A stretch of DNA of 64,000 bases from Alisma plantago-aquatica (GCA_963693085.1 OY856409.1:1620667211-1620731210), one strand, 5' to 3'; positions 47,690 through 59,018 are shown, numbered from the stretch's first letter. Translations and numbers: made by a program. The notes: generated from the letters alone by a model not told the origin.

Positions 47690-49037
47690 GAAGGGAAGTG
47701 CCACCACTATCACTAGACTGGACACTAGAAAAGGAACTGTTATATAGAGGATCTCTGGAAGAAGGAGATAGAGATCTCCACATTAGGACCTGAGAGGAAG
47801 TAAGATAGAATTGTGAGGATAAAGAGTGTTGCCTCTATAGTTGGAATCTATCATTCATGTAATGGGCACATAATAGAATTAGTGAATTGCTATTATGTAC
47901 CTGCCATTAATGAAAAACATCATCTTATACTGACAAGAATATTACAAATATATTTGATGTTTTGCTTTCAAAGATATGATCTTTATGGCATGGCCCTAAT
48001 ATCTCATAGTTTATAGTTCTAGATATAGTTATATATACTTGATGACTCGAAGACTCCAATAATGAATTCCTATATCATTGTCACCTAGAGAACATAAATG
48101 GGATATGCATTTCTAGAATCCCTAATGATTTTATCTAGAATATTTTGGTTACTGAATGAATATAGACACATGATTCTTATTTATTGGGCAATATGACAAA
48201 AGCATCTCCACTAGATGTAGTAGGAGAGTGACTATTCTATAGGGCTCATACATACTGATGTATATGGAACTTTTAGAATAAATACTAGAGGTGGTTATTA
48301 GTACCTCATTGTATTGACTGATGATCTTAGTAGATATGGTAGAATGCATTTAATTAAATACAAGTCTAAATCTCTTGAAGTGTTAAAGGGGATCATGAAT
48401 GAAGTACACAACCAACTTGGTAAAAGTATTAAAATGCTTCGAAATGATTGGTGTGGAAATATTTTAACTAAGAGTTTGAGAACCTTTTGGGAGATCATGA
48501 TAGTGTATCATGATGAACTCCACCTGAAACACAATGATAGTGTATCAGAAAGAAGGAATCACACCCTATTAGTCATGGTGCAATTATCTAAAATGTTTTA
48601 ATCATGGTGTGATAAATCTAGTTGATCTTCCATGGTTTAATCATGGTGTGATAAATCTAGTTGATCTTCCAATTTCCTTTTTGGCACATGCTTTATACTA
48701 AAACAATGTAATATCTAAAATGGTTCAAAAGAAACGATATGAGATATGGCATGGGAAGTGTCCTGATATCTCTTTTATAAGGATTAAGATTGAAATCTTT
48801 TGTAAGAAAATAGTTTCTTGAAAAGCTTTGTCCACAAATCACATAATGCTATTTTGTTAAATACTACATTTATCCCAATCTGACAACAAAGTGTTTGTTT
48901 CCAGGATGGCTGTATTCCTAAAGGGGAACTTAGTTCCAAATGAATCAATTGGAGTAAAAGTAGAACTCAAAAAGTTTGAGATGAACAAGAAAACATTGAG
49001 TGAAAAAGGTACAATAGGAATAAAGAGAATCACAATT
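47690..49037 (+). pseudogene. Copia-2 protease and integrase remnants
   Basis: Protease survives only as its C-terminal part (SVASIVGIYHS, VNCYYVPAINE); the D-T-G active-site segment found in Copia-1 is deleted. Integrase is readable as GLIHTDVYGTFRINTRGGY and LTDDLSRYGRMHLIKYKSKS. Here the first catalytic Asp is kept, unlike Copia-1. The second is seen as L-R-N-D-W-C-G, and VSERRNHTLL carries the Glu. Stops and indels, including a local 50-bp duplication at 48603-48670, break the frame. The CACTA element interrupts the sequence at 49038. Confidence 0.75.
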
Positions 49038-49450
49038 CACTTCTACAGAAATGGCTTATAAAGTCACTTTTCAAGGTGTCGGTTGTATACATAAACCGAC
49101 ACCTAAACTCTACAGTGTCGGTTGATAACATAAACCGACATCCAATCTATGAAGGTCGACCAGACATGGGTACTGCTTTTATTAAGTGCCAGTTAATTAA
49201 TAAAAAACCGACACCTAAAAGCAACCGCCAAAACCAAAATTCCACCGAAAAAATTACCTCCAAAATTTGACATATGGCGTCGGTTCATAAATGAATAACC
49301 GACGACTAAAGATTATTCGCGGGACAGGAATAGTTGTCAGTTGTCTTTTAGTTAAAACCGACGACTATAATCTAGTATAGGCGCCGGTTGTTGGAAAATA
49401 ACTGACACTGTTGGTTTAGTTGTCGATTATTTTGAATAACCGACACTTAT
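49038..49450 (+). repeat. CACTA 5' subterminal stem-loop array
   Basis: About seven units with the core GTCGGTT or its complement AACCGAC, mostly arranged as short inverted pairs with an AT-rich loop (for example near 49077-49104, 49119-49143, 49266-49300, 49331-49364, 49418-49446). In Spm such subterminal repeats bind the element's TNPA protein; here the binding role is inferred. Confidence 0.85.
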
Positions 49451-49534
49451 TGTCAACTTAATATCTCACCAGCGCGAGTGACTCTTCCCCTTTCCCTGTT
49501 TCATTCCCGATTTCAGTTAGGTCCGACGATTTCT

Positions 49535-49975
49535 TGCTCGCGCCGCCGGTCGTTGCTCCGTGCTCACGCCCGCCGTGCTCCTGCTCCTGCCCTCACCGCT
49601 GCTCCTGCTCCTGCTCCTGCCCTCTGTGCTCACCGACGGCCATGCTCCTGCTCCGTGCCCTCGCCGCTGCTCCGTGCCCTCGCCGCCGCTCCTGCTGCTC
49701 TCCCTTCCACTGCCGCTCCTCTCCTTGCTCTGGCCGCTACTCTCCTCTACCCTCAAGGTATGCCCGCCCTGCCTTCTTCCTTCTTCCTCTACTCCGGAGG
49801 CTGCTTGGGCGGTGCCAAGGCAGCCACCACCTTCTTCCTTCTTCCTCTGCTCCGCCCTGCTCTTCTTCTTTCTTCTCCCTCTCCTTACCAACAACAACCA
49901 CGACCGTGTGGGCTGGCACGACCGTGGCTGTGTTGGACGACCACATGGTCGTGCAACCAGGCTGCTGCTGGGCAT
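49535..49975 (+). promoter_or_regulatory. GC-rich 5' region of the CACTA element
   Basis: Strongly GC- and pyrimidine-rich, with repeated CTCCTGCTC and CCTCGCCGC words, in an AT-rich neighbourhood. All three plus frames and one minus frame are open for 150-180 codons, a sign of composition and not of coding. The position between the subterminal repeats and the transposase matches the GC-rich downstream control region of maize Spm. It ends with an inverted ACGACCGTG/CACGGTCGT-type motif at 49898-49960. Confidence 0.6.
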
Positions 49976-50833
49976 TTTTTTTAAAAATTTATTTACTTAT
50001 TGGTAGCTTGATAAATAACTCATATACACTGATATATGGTAATGCCTTAGTTGATCACTCTTTATATTAGAGCTGCAAGCCTGTAACATTAAGTAATTTT
50101 TGAAAGTAAAATAATTATTGACTGTAATATATTGAACTTATATACAATACATGTTCTATGATAAGCCTTAGTTAATTTTATATGCATACTTTGTATGTAA
50201 GACATAGTAATCGGGTACTGCTGTATATCCAAGTAAATTACATGTAACTAATCATGACATAGATTTTAGAATGCATACTTTGGTTAAAGGTACTGCTGTA
50301 ATTTTTGATCAAGTGATGATATATGTAAATGTAGCAATAAGTTAGTAAGGTATCAATGATAAGTCTGCTGTAATTTGATGCAAAATAGTTATTGTATCAT
50401 GCATATCTTAATACTTTTTTGTTTTATAGTTGTATAGGGTGTTTTATGTGTGACAAGTCTATTGTTTAATAGTTTAGCTATAATCATTGTTTTATAGTTG
50501 TGTTATAAAGTATTTGGGTGTTTAGTATGGTTATTTAGGGTGTTCATATATGTATAAAGGTTCCAAAAAGTGTAGTATATATATGCATACATGTGCATTT
50601 TTTATAAAATTGTATAGAAAATCAAAACCCGTTCTTGGTAAGAATCCTAATCACCCTTCTTGCTTAATGATGAACTGTAATGCACACATGTGACATGCTT
50701 TGAATGTAAATGATGAACTTTTCCCTAAATTGCCAATCATGCTTTTAAAGACATCAATAATCACCCTAACTTGAAGAACTAGGATTTTAGGTATAAGAAT
50801 GAAAACAAATTATTTGTTGGCCTAGAAACTCGT
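49976..50833 (+). other. AT-rich spacer or intron upstream of TNP2
   Basis: AT-rich with no coding potential. It could be a 5' UTR intron, since a TTTGATCATAG acceptor-like site precedes the TNP2 ATG by one base. The donor site is not identified. Confidence 0.4.
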
Positions 50834-50864
50834 CCAAGATTTACTCATTAGGAGTAAATCTTGG
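50834..50864. repeat. Small perfect inverted repeat
   Basis: Arms CCAAGATTTACTC and GAGTAAATCTTGG (13 bp, perfect) are separated by five bases. It lies just before the longer hairpin and could fold independently. Confidence 0.85.
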
Positions 50865-50886
50865 ATAGTCCCCGGTTTGGGACTGT

Positions 50887-51079
50887 TCTTGAACACCTAA
50901 TCTCGCTTAGGATGTAAGTGTATAATGTGTATTGGGTTTTCAAGAAAATTTCGGCAGCATTTCCCCGTTTGTTCTCTAAGTACATATGTACTTGGAGAAT
51001 AGTGGGGAAATGCTACCGAAATTTTCTTGAAAACCCAATACACATTATACACTTACTAGTGAGATTAGGTGTTCAAGAA
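50887..51079. ncRNA. Long near-perfect hairpin upstream of TNP2
   Basis: The sequence from TTCTTGAACACCTAATCTC is complemented, in reverse, by GAGATTAGGTGTTCAAGAA at 51061-51079. The arms include GTGTATAATGTGTATTGGG and its exact complement, with few mismatches, down to a centre at ACATATGT near 50985. The arms are about 95 bp with almost no loop. If transcribed, it would make a long double-stranded RNA. Known CACTA elements can carry internal inverted repeats; small-RNA output here is inference. Confidence 0.7.
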
Positions 51080-51189
51080 TGGGATAGGTGATACACATTT
51101 ATTATATATAATAATGACATCACATGTATTTGTTAACCCTAGACCCTAATCTTGTTGTAATATATACTTGTTTTCTCTTTGATCATAGA

Positions 51190-54100
51190 ATGGATAGATC
51201 ATGGATGTCCATTCGCAATCGCTGCACCCCAGAGTTTATTTCTGCTCTTGACCAGTTTATTAGATTTGCCGAGGAACATAGGAAACAACCTGGAGATATG
51301 TTCTACTGTCCATGTAGGCATTGCGGTAACAACTTGAAAGTCAACACTGGTGACGAAATCAAATGTCATGTCATGTGCAACGGGATTATACAAGGCTATA
51401 CAGAATGGCACTGGCATGGAGAGATTTCAAACCCAAAACCAGTGGATGTCGATAGCAGTGCTTGTGTGGAAGAAGAAATTGCCTACGATGACGTAGATGT
51501 GAATGAACCAGTTCCAGTAGACATCGTTGATGCGATGTTGAATAGCTGTGGGGTAGAGCACACTGATCCACCTCCCATTTTTAGAAACATTGTGCATGAT
51601 GCTGAGATGCCGTTATACACAGGTTGTACTAAGTTTACGAAGCTTAGCGCTGTGTTGAGATTGTATAAGCTGAAAGCTAACAATAGATGGAGCGACAAAA
51701 GCTTCACGTCATTGTTGTCTTTGTTGAAAGAAATGCTTCCTGAAGGAAACGAGCTGCCAATCTCAACATACCAGGTAAAGAAATTGTTGTTCCCAATGGG
51801 AATGGATGCCAAGAAGATACACGCATGCCCGAATGATTGTGTATTATTTCAAAAGGACTATGCGGATTTGAAAGATTGTCCAAAATGTGGTGCATCACGG
51901 TATAAATTGACGACTTCGGGGGATTCCAAAACTGGTTCTCCTGCCAAGGTGATGTGGTATCTACCTATAATATCACAGTTTCAATGCTTGTTTGCCAATC
52001 CGATAGATGCGAAGAATTTGAGGTGGCATGCAGATGTTAAGAAAAATAATGATGGGATCCTACGACATGCGTATGATTCCCCACAGTGGAATAAGATTGA
52101 TCTATTGTACCCTGAATTTGGTGAAGAAGTCAGGAATCTAAGACTTGGGCTTTGTACAGACGGGATGAATCCGTACGGGACATTGAGCAGCCAACATAGC
52201 ACTTGGCCAGTCATGATTATTATATACAATCTTCCTCCCTGGATGTGTATGAAAAATAAGTACTTAATGCTGTCGTTGTTGATATCAGGCCCTAAACAAC
52301 CTGGAAATGACATCGATGTTTATCTTGAACCTCTGATTGATGACTTAAAGAAACTCTGGGGTGAAGGTGTGATGACCTATGATGCTTCACGAAGAGAGAC
52401 ATTTCGTTTGCATGCTATGTTGTTTTGCACTATTAATGACTTTCCAGCATATGGGAATTTGTCTGGATATAGTGTCAAAGGAGCTAAAGCGTGTCCTATA
52501 TGTGAAGAGAACACTGATTCAACAAGACCAAAACATGGCGGTAAGACTGTGTATCTCGGTCATCGAAGGTTTCTTCCAAAATTCCATCCGTATCGTAGGA
52601 AGCGCAAAGCATTCAATGGATTGAATGAGGAACGGAGTGCACCTAAACCTATACCAGGGGAGGTTGTTTATGAAAGAGTAAAAGACTTTGTCAATGAATT
52701 TGGTAAGAGATCACAATGTACTATGGCCACACGGAGTGACAAATCTTTATTCAAGAAGAAGTCAATATTTTGGGATCTTCCTTATTGGAGTTCTTTGACA
52801 GTCAGGCATTGTATCGATGTCATGCACGTTGAGAAAAATGTCTGTGATAGTGTCATTGGTACTTTGTTGAATATACCAGGTAAGACTAAAGATGGGATAA
52901 AATCCAGACTGGACCTACGTGAAATGGGAATAAGGTCAGAATTAACAGAATTTCATGAAATGGGAAATCAGAGAACATACTTACCTCCCGCTTGTTACAC
53001 ATTGTCTAGAAAGGAGAAGAAAGCTTTTTGTGAATGTTTGGTAAATGTTAAGGTGCCACAGGGTTACTCATCCAACATCCGTAGATTGGTATCAATGAAC
53101 GATATGAAGTTGATAGGTCTTAAATATCATGATTTTCACACTCTAATGCAACAAATATTGCCTGTGACAATTAGATCTATATTGCCGAAGCATGTAAGGT
53201 TTGCAATCACCAGACTTTGTTTCTTTTTCAACAGTCTGTGCAGCAAAGTTATTGACCCTGATACTCTCGATAAATTGCAAAGAGAAGTGGTTGTTACCCT
53301 ATGTCAGCTTGAGATGTATTTTCCTCCGTCGTTCTTTGATATCATGGTACATCTTGTTGTCCACTTGACTAGGGAAGTGAAAATGTTGGGACTAGTTTTC
53401 TTGCGTTGGATGTATCCCTTTGAACGATACATGAGCATTTTTAAAAGTGATGTTCAAAACCGTTATCGACCTGAAGGGAGTATTATTGAGGGTTATGTGG
53501 CGAGAGAGGTTATGGATTTTTGCAATGACTTTCTCAATGGTAATGACACTCCTGATAATGACAAGAATATTGACGAGCAATTTGGCAAAGGAATTTTGGG
53601 ATCACGTGTGAAAGTAATCATCCGTGAGCAGTTGGAACAAGGTCACTTGTATATTTTACACAACATGGACGAAGTGAACATTTATATCGAGGAACATACC
53701 AATTTCATCAAGAGACAATATCCTCGAGCCAATACAATGTGGCTTGCTAGAGAGCATAACAAGACATTTATTAAGTGGTTTGAAAATAAAGTCTTACATC
53801 AACTATCTCAAACACCAGATGATATTACTGAAACTATCAAATGCCTCGCCTTTAAACCAAAATTGACTGTTATGTCTTATGAAGGGTATGACATTAATGG
53901 ATTCACATATTACACTAAGCGCCAAGATGATAAGAGTTTCGTCCAAAACAGTGGGGTCACCCTTCAAGCATCGACTATGTTTTTTGCAAGTGCAAAGGAT
54001 AAGAGTCCACGTGAAGCTAAAATGTCATATTACGGTGTCATTGATGACATATGAGAGTTTGACTACATAGATTTCAGAATTCTGCTCTTCAAATGTAATT

Positions 54101-54444
54101 GGGTTGATAACACCAAAGGAGTTATAGTGGATGAATTGGGTTTCACTTTAGTGAACTTTGAAAAGATTGGCGAGAAGGATGAACCATTCATATTGGCATC
54201 ACATGCGAAACAAGTATTTTATATCGATGATCCTGCAAATGATAAATGGTCAGTTGTTCTTCATGGTAAAAGATAGTTCATTGAAGATCCTATAGATGAA
54301 GAACAGTACTATGATAAGTATGATGACTCCAGTTCATTCTCAGTTGGGTTGCCAACACCAGCAAATATTGAAGCTAATGATGACTTGTATGTGCGCGGAG
54401 ATCACAATGAAGGATTGTTAATTGATAAAAAATCACAATATTAG
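51190..54444 (+). pseudogene. TNP2-like CACTA transposase
   Basis: The start is set at ATG 51190, just after a splice-acceptor-like TAG; a 22-codon in-frame extension to 51124 is less likely. Domains: Transposase-associated N-terminal domain with F-Y-C-P-C-R-H-C-G (about residues 38-46); tnp2 family core (LRLYKLKANNRWSDKSF, LCTDGMNPYG, YNLPPWMCMKNKYLMLS, CPICEENTDS); DUF4218 (VRFAITRLCFFFNSLC, LEMYFPPSFFDIMVHL, RWMYPFERYM); and a DUF4216-like C-terminus (FTYYTKRQDDK). It would bind and cut the element ends. The frame is open for 954 codons, then has TGA at 54052-54054 (W expected) and TAG at 54274-54276 before the natural TAG at 54442. Confidence 0.93.
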
Positions 54445-54489
54445 AGGCATGTTTATACAATGTTTTTTTATATTTTTTATTTTTCTGAA

Positions 54490-54735
54490 TGTGAACTTTA
54501 CAAAGTGAATGTGAACTTTACAATGTGAATGTGAACTTTACAATGTGAATTTTACAATGTGAATTACTTTATAATGTGAACTTTACAATGTGAATGTGAA
54601 CTTTACAATGTGAATTTTACAATGTGAATTACTTTATAATGTGAACTTTACAATGTGAATTACTTTACAATGTGAATGTGAACTTTACAATGTGAGCTTT
54701 ACAATTTGAATTACTTTACAATGTGAATATGAATT
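54490..54735 (+). repeat. Minisatellite of TTTACAATGTGAA units
   Basis: About a dozen imperfect copies of GTGAACTTTACAATGTGAAT and shorter variants lie between the two CACTA genes. They end in a TGAATTTTCAG acceptor-like site directly before the ATG of the second gene, so the array probably lies in an intron or promoter of that gene. Confidence 0.85.
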
Positions 54736-54740
54736 TTCAG

Positions 54741-57700
54741 ATGGCTGAGCATTCTCCTGATTACCGTGCTGATGATTACCGTGAGGGTGAGGACATCAAT
54801 GCGCTGCCTCACAATGTAAGTTTTAAAAATATATCATATATTTATATCTATATGTCCATTTATAGTTATATCTTGTAAATGTGTTTATTTTGTCAAATTT
54901 TAGGTTGATGATGCACATGTACCATCTGAAGCACTTGAGGCACTTGATCAGCAAAACCAAAAAGTTGACAGGAGAAGGGGCATCACTATGATGAAGAAGT
55001 TAATAGCGCAAAAGGGCAATGGACCCAAACTTGTTGTGGATTTTGATAATGCAGGAAATGCATCTGGTGTGAATCGCAATTCATTTGTTTCATATCTTGG
55101 GTATGTTACTCGCAGCCATTGTGGTTGTATGATAGATTCTTGGCATAAAGTTTCTAAGGAGAAGAAAGACGTAATATGTAGGGATTTATGCGTGAGTTAT
55201 TATTAATTTGCAATTATATTTTGCAGATTACTAATTTTTTGGATACTAGTTAATAGCAATTCTAATTTGCAGAGTATATTTGAATTGGATGAAAAGCTGC
55301 ATCATAAATGCGTGATGCAACGCTGTGGGAGAGTCCTAAGGGACTATAGGACAAATTTCACCCGAGAATACATAAAAGAAGCTGACAAGAGGAAGAAGAC
55401 AGCCACTGAACAGTGGAACTTGCTGGACAAAGAAGAATGGGACACGTTTGTTGCTTCAAGACAAACAGATGAATTCAAGGTATTAGGCATCAGTCCCAAT
55501 CTCATTAATATATGTTGTATTCACCTATTCAAGATTAACATTTACTGTTACTAACCAAATCATTAATGTGCATACTAACTAGGCCCTCAGTGAGGCACAA
55601 AGATCAAGGCGTGCACTGAATGTGCATGGCCACACAATGGGTCCAAGGGGGTATGCAGGCATTCACCAAAGACTACAGTCTGAGGCTACTACTCAGTCTG
55701 CTGCTACTCAAGAGTCCTCCACTGTAGGTAGCACACCTCTGCCTCGCCATGATATATGGATAGCTGGGAGGAAAACTAAGAAGGGAGAAATAAGGAAGCT
55801 CGCAACTGCTGAGGCGGATGCAAAAATGGTAAAATACAACTCTTACAGCAATCGTTCAAATATTGATTATTTGTGGTGTTTACTTAATTACAAATTTTTG
55901 TTTTGGCGATTAGCGGGAGCTGCACGAGCTGAGGAAACAAGGCAAGTTCATCCCTAAGGGCACAAGGGATGAATTGACAGTTGCTCTGGGTAACCCATAG
56001 CATCCTGGACGTGTTAGGGCTGCAGGCGCTGGTATGGGCATCAAATCTTTTTTTGGGCCATCCCAGCGCAAACATGTCCTAAAAGTGGGACTTTCACAAG
56101 AAGAGGTAACATATTCTTTCTTTATAATGTTACTGTAAAAAGAGAATTCAATAATTAGAAGCTAACATTTCTTTTATCCATGTATAGGTAGATAAGCTAG
56201 TTGATAGGAAACTGGAAGAAGCACTGAAAAAGTGGCAGGCATCTCAGACTGCCACTCAGCAGACAGTACCTGTCATAGCATCCCGCTCTACTCCTACTGC
56301 AGAGGTTGGGAGTAATCCTATAGACCCACCACCTAGCACATCCACTGTAAGTATTTTTATGACATAGTAACTAGTTTTTTAATTCAAGATGATATGTTTT
56401 CAAGATGATATGTATATAACATTCTTTACACAAAAATTTGTAGGGGTTGAAGCCATGTCATCTAAAAGTTAATGAATATGTCACTGCAGAGGCGTCGGCT
56501 TACCCATCCCTACTAGGGGAAATGTTTCACGGGTCTCCATTACCAGCTGGTTGGATTCGTGTGAGCCCGATACATATATTCCCCAAGTGGATGGATCTTC
56601 CATTGCCATATGCCCACCCAGATTGTGAAACACTTGGTGAGGCACTAGGCGGAGTGATATTGTGGCTAAAAGTGGATGTCATCTTTACTGAAATTGTATG
56701 GTAAATTTACATTACGTTAAATTGTTAGTGTGTGTATATGATGTCAGTTGATCTGAAATTATTATATATATACATGTTAAAAAGAAGACACCTACAACAT
56801 CTAGGCCTCCACTTCCACCTCCTGCATTACCTAGTTGGGTTCCACAGGAACTTACTATCCCGTTAGGTCCTAACTGTAGGGGTATGGCAATATGGTTAGG
56901 CGAACATGATATAAACTGCCCTATAACTGTTTCTATAGATTCAGATGTTGCAGGTCAATCATACGAAAGCAAACTATTTATACAAGATATTTTGGAGTTG
57001 TTTCGATATGATTGGCTAAATACATCTGTGATAGAGCTATGGATAAGGTGAGATCTTCTTTATACATCCATATACCTTGTGTAGGATCTGGTGATCTGGT
57101 TTCTTCTTTATTAATGCATGCGTAATTAATACATATTTTGCAGCTACTTAGACAAGATATGTGCAAATTTTGCATTCGAACATGTAGGATTTTTGATTCC
57201 ATCTTTGATTAGTCTAGTAGCTAAAGACCCTCTGTCAGTTCAACAATACTGCTGTGAGGCTTCTTCAATTTTTGCTCAAAAAAAGAAGACGATGATAATG
57301 GCTCCATTCAATGTAGAGTAAGTTTACTTTGCTTATTATAATTTGGACTTAAGAAAATTACATTTTTATTGTGGATTTTGAGTTATTAATTTTTAACTTT
57401 TTTACCTCTAGTGGTATGCATTGGGAGTTACTGGTTATTGTCCCCGAGACGTTCACTGACTATTATCTAGATCCTAAGGGGAGTAAATTGAATACAAAAT
57501 ATGGACACATAATGAAAATGGCATTATTCCGGTGAGAAATATTTCATTTTCATATCCGTTAACATATGTTATTACATTACTATTTAATTATGCAATTTAC
57601 TGTGTTACATTAACATGTAGGGGTTTTGATGAGTTCAAAAAGGCTGGAGGAAAGGTCCCCACGAAAAAGAACCAGCCAATAATTTGGAAGAACGTGAAAG

Positions 57701-58135
57701 TAAGTTCCCGACTACAATATATGTATATATTATTTATGTGAACAATGCTTAATTAGTTGTATTTTTTAATATTTTGTATGTTTGAATTTATAGTGTGCCA
57801 CACAAGACAACGGATGGGCATGTGGATACTATGTGATGCGATTTATGCACATGATTATCAAATATGCCGCAATAGACATCGATTGTATTGCTGAGGTATT
57901 ATAGAGTCTCATTAGATAATATGAAATATATCAATCTTATTTATAGCTCATTAATTATATATATACATCATTCTCTTTACAGGTGTTTACAAATGACCAC
58001 ACTACAGGAAATGCCTTACCAGATGTACATGCTCCCTATACGATAGGAGAATTAAATGAAGTAAGACAAGAATGGGCAATAGCCATACAAGTAGTGGGGG
58101 ATTTAAGATATAATTGGGATGTTGATAGCGAATAA
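54741..58135 (+). pseudogene. Second CACTA gene: Transposase_24-like plus ULP1-type protease domain
   Basis: Thirteen exons with GT-AG borders: 54741-54815, 54904-55191, 55273-55479, 55583-55828, 55914-56105, 56188-56346, 56444-56695, 56785-57047, 57144-57317, 57412-57531, 57621-57699, 57794-57895, 57983-58135. These total 2,310 nt (769 codons plus stop). Exons 2-4 match the Transposase_24 (Ptta/En/Spm) family. Exons 8-13 match the C48/ULP1 peptidase fold: His at 57419 (GMHWELLVIV), Asp at 57470 (YYLDPKG), Gln at 57803 and Cys at 57821 (TQDNGWACGYYVMRF). The only stop is TAG 55998-56000 in exon 5 (G-N-P, stop, H-P-G-R-V). The acceptor at 56784 is weak. The protease could process SUMO-like conjugates; that role is inferred. 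Confidence 0.85.
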
Positions 58136-58504
58136 TGACTAAAGAATGGCATTTTGTAAATGAATTTCTGAATTATAATATATGTGTGAATGTTTCTACA
58201 TGTCTGGATGTTTCTACATGTGTCTGAGTGAAAATGAATGAAATTGTTGGTTGCTATATGAATGTTTCTATATGTGAATGTGAAAATGAATGGAACTACA
58301 AATTGCTAGCTACATGAATGTTTCTAAATGTGTGAAAATCAAATGGAACTGTAGGTTGCATTGCTAAATGTGTGAATATCTTTGTTGTTTTTTGCAGGTT
58401 TGTGGCCTGTTGTTGGCTGATATCAATGGATGTCATAAAACCTGTAGTTCATAACTGAACTACAGGTTTCTCATCCTGCGACCAGCCATACAGCAGGTCT
58501 GCAG
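58136..58504 (+). repeat. 3' region of second CACTA gene with GAATGTTTCTA repeats
   Basis: AT-rich, with four or five imperfect copies of TGAATGTTTCTACATGTGT in 58185-58330. An inverted pair CCTGTAGTTCATAA/CTGAACTACAGG lies at 58440-58467. This is probably the 3' UTR and polyadenylation region. Confidence 0.6.
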
Positions 58505-58524
58505 ACCTACAACAAAAAAAACAA

Positions 58525-59018
58525 AAATAGGCGTCGGTTATTTGTATAAAACCGACGCCAAATAGTTACAGTGTCGGTTTGTAATAGAAATCGACGTCTA
58601 TTTCCTTAACACCATGGCCGTGCTGGCCAGCACGGCTATGGCAGCGGACCAGACACCACGGCCGTGCTGGACAACTCAGCCGTGGCAGCGGACCAGACAC
58701 CACGGCCGTGCTGGCCAGCACGGCCGTGGCAGCGGACTAGACACCACGGCCGTGCTGTCCAGCACGGCCGTGTTGGGAGTTATATGGCGTCAGTTATTAG
58801 AGAATAACCGACGCCTATAGTGCCCAAGTTGGCGCCCTTCTGTGGCGCGAAGGTATATGGCGTCGGTTTCTTAGGTAATAACCGACACCTATAGTGCCCT
58901 ATTGGCGCGTTTTCATTGGCGCGCGAAGGGTTTTGGCGTCGGTTTTTGAACCGACACGTAACGGCTGGGCTTTTAGCGTTGCCCACATAGGTTTCGCTTA
59001 GAAACCGACACTTGCAAG
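58525..59018 (+). repeat. CACTA 3' subterminal stem-loop array
   Basis: Six inverted units with the same GTCGGTT...AACCGAC core as the 5' end (near 58533-58560, 58571-58597, 58786-58817, 58857-58889, 58936-58960, 58990-59011), interrupted by the GC-rich tandem block at 58612-58775. This confirms that both ends belong to one element. Confidence 0.85.
58612..58775 (+). repeat. GC-rich tandem repeat rich in GGCCGTGCTGG palindromes
   Basis: About three and a half copies of a 45-48 bp unit containing CACGGCCGTGCTGG, its inverse CCAGCACGGCC, and GGCAGCGGACCAGACAC. Pairing of the two halves gives a 22-bp perfect palindrome in units near 58616 and 58700. The frame at 58614-58820 is repeat-driven, not a gene. 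Confidence 0.85.

Larger units (their letters stand above)
49038..59018 (+). mobile_element. CACTA (En/Spm) DNA transposon
   Basis: About 9.98 kb inserted in Copia-2. The left end CACTTCTACAGAAATGGC resembles a CACTACAAGAAA terminus; the right end is near 59010-59025, where CACTTGCAAGTTGTTGTG merges with Copia-2 sequence shared with Copia-1, so it is ambiguous by a few bases. Inside are subterminal stem-loop arrays at both ends, a GC-rich 5' region, a TNP2 transposase (51190-54444) and a 13-exon second gene (54741-58135). Both genes face the same way. The preservation of exons and splice sites makes it younger than Copia-2. Confidence 0.92.

Noticed and set aside
49076..49446. CRISPR array
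   Set aside because: The repeats are inverted pairs with variable spacing, present at both ends of a plant DNA transposon.
49478..50070. Three overlapping plus-strand frames (148-178 codons) and one minus frame that might be a Pro/Leu/Cys-rich protein
   Set aside because: All arise from one GC-rich block without stops; all frames are open together, repeats dominate, and no domain is recognisable.
58614..58820. Small frame with repeated Trp/Arg/Gly-rich units
   Set aside because: It is produced by the GGCCGTGCTGG tandem repeat in the CACTA 3' end.
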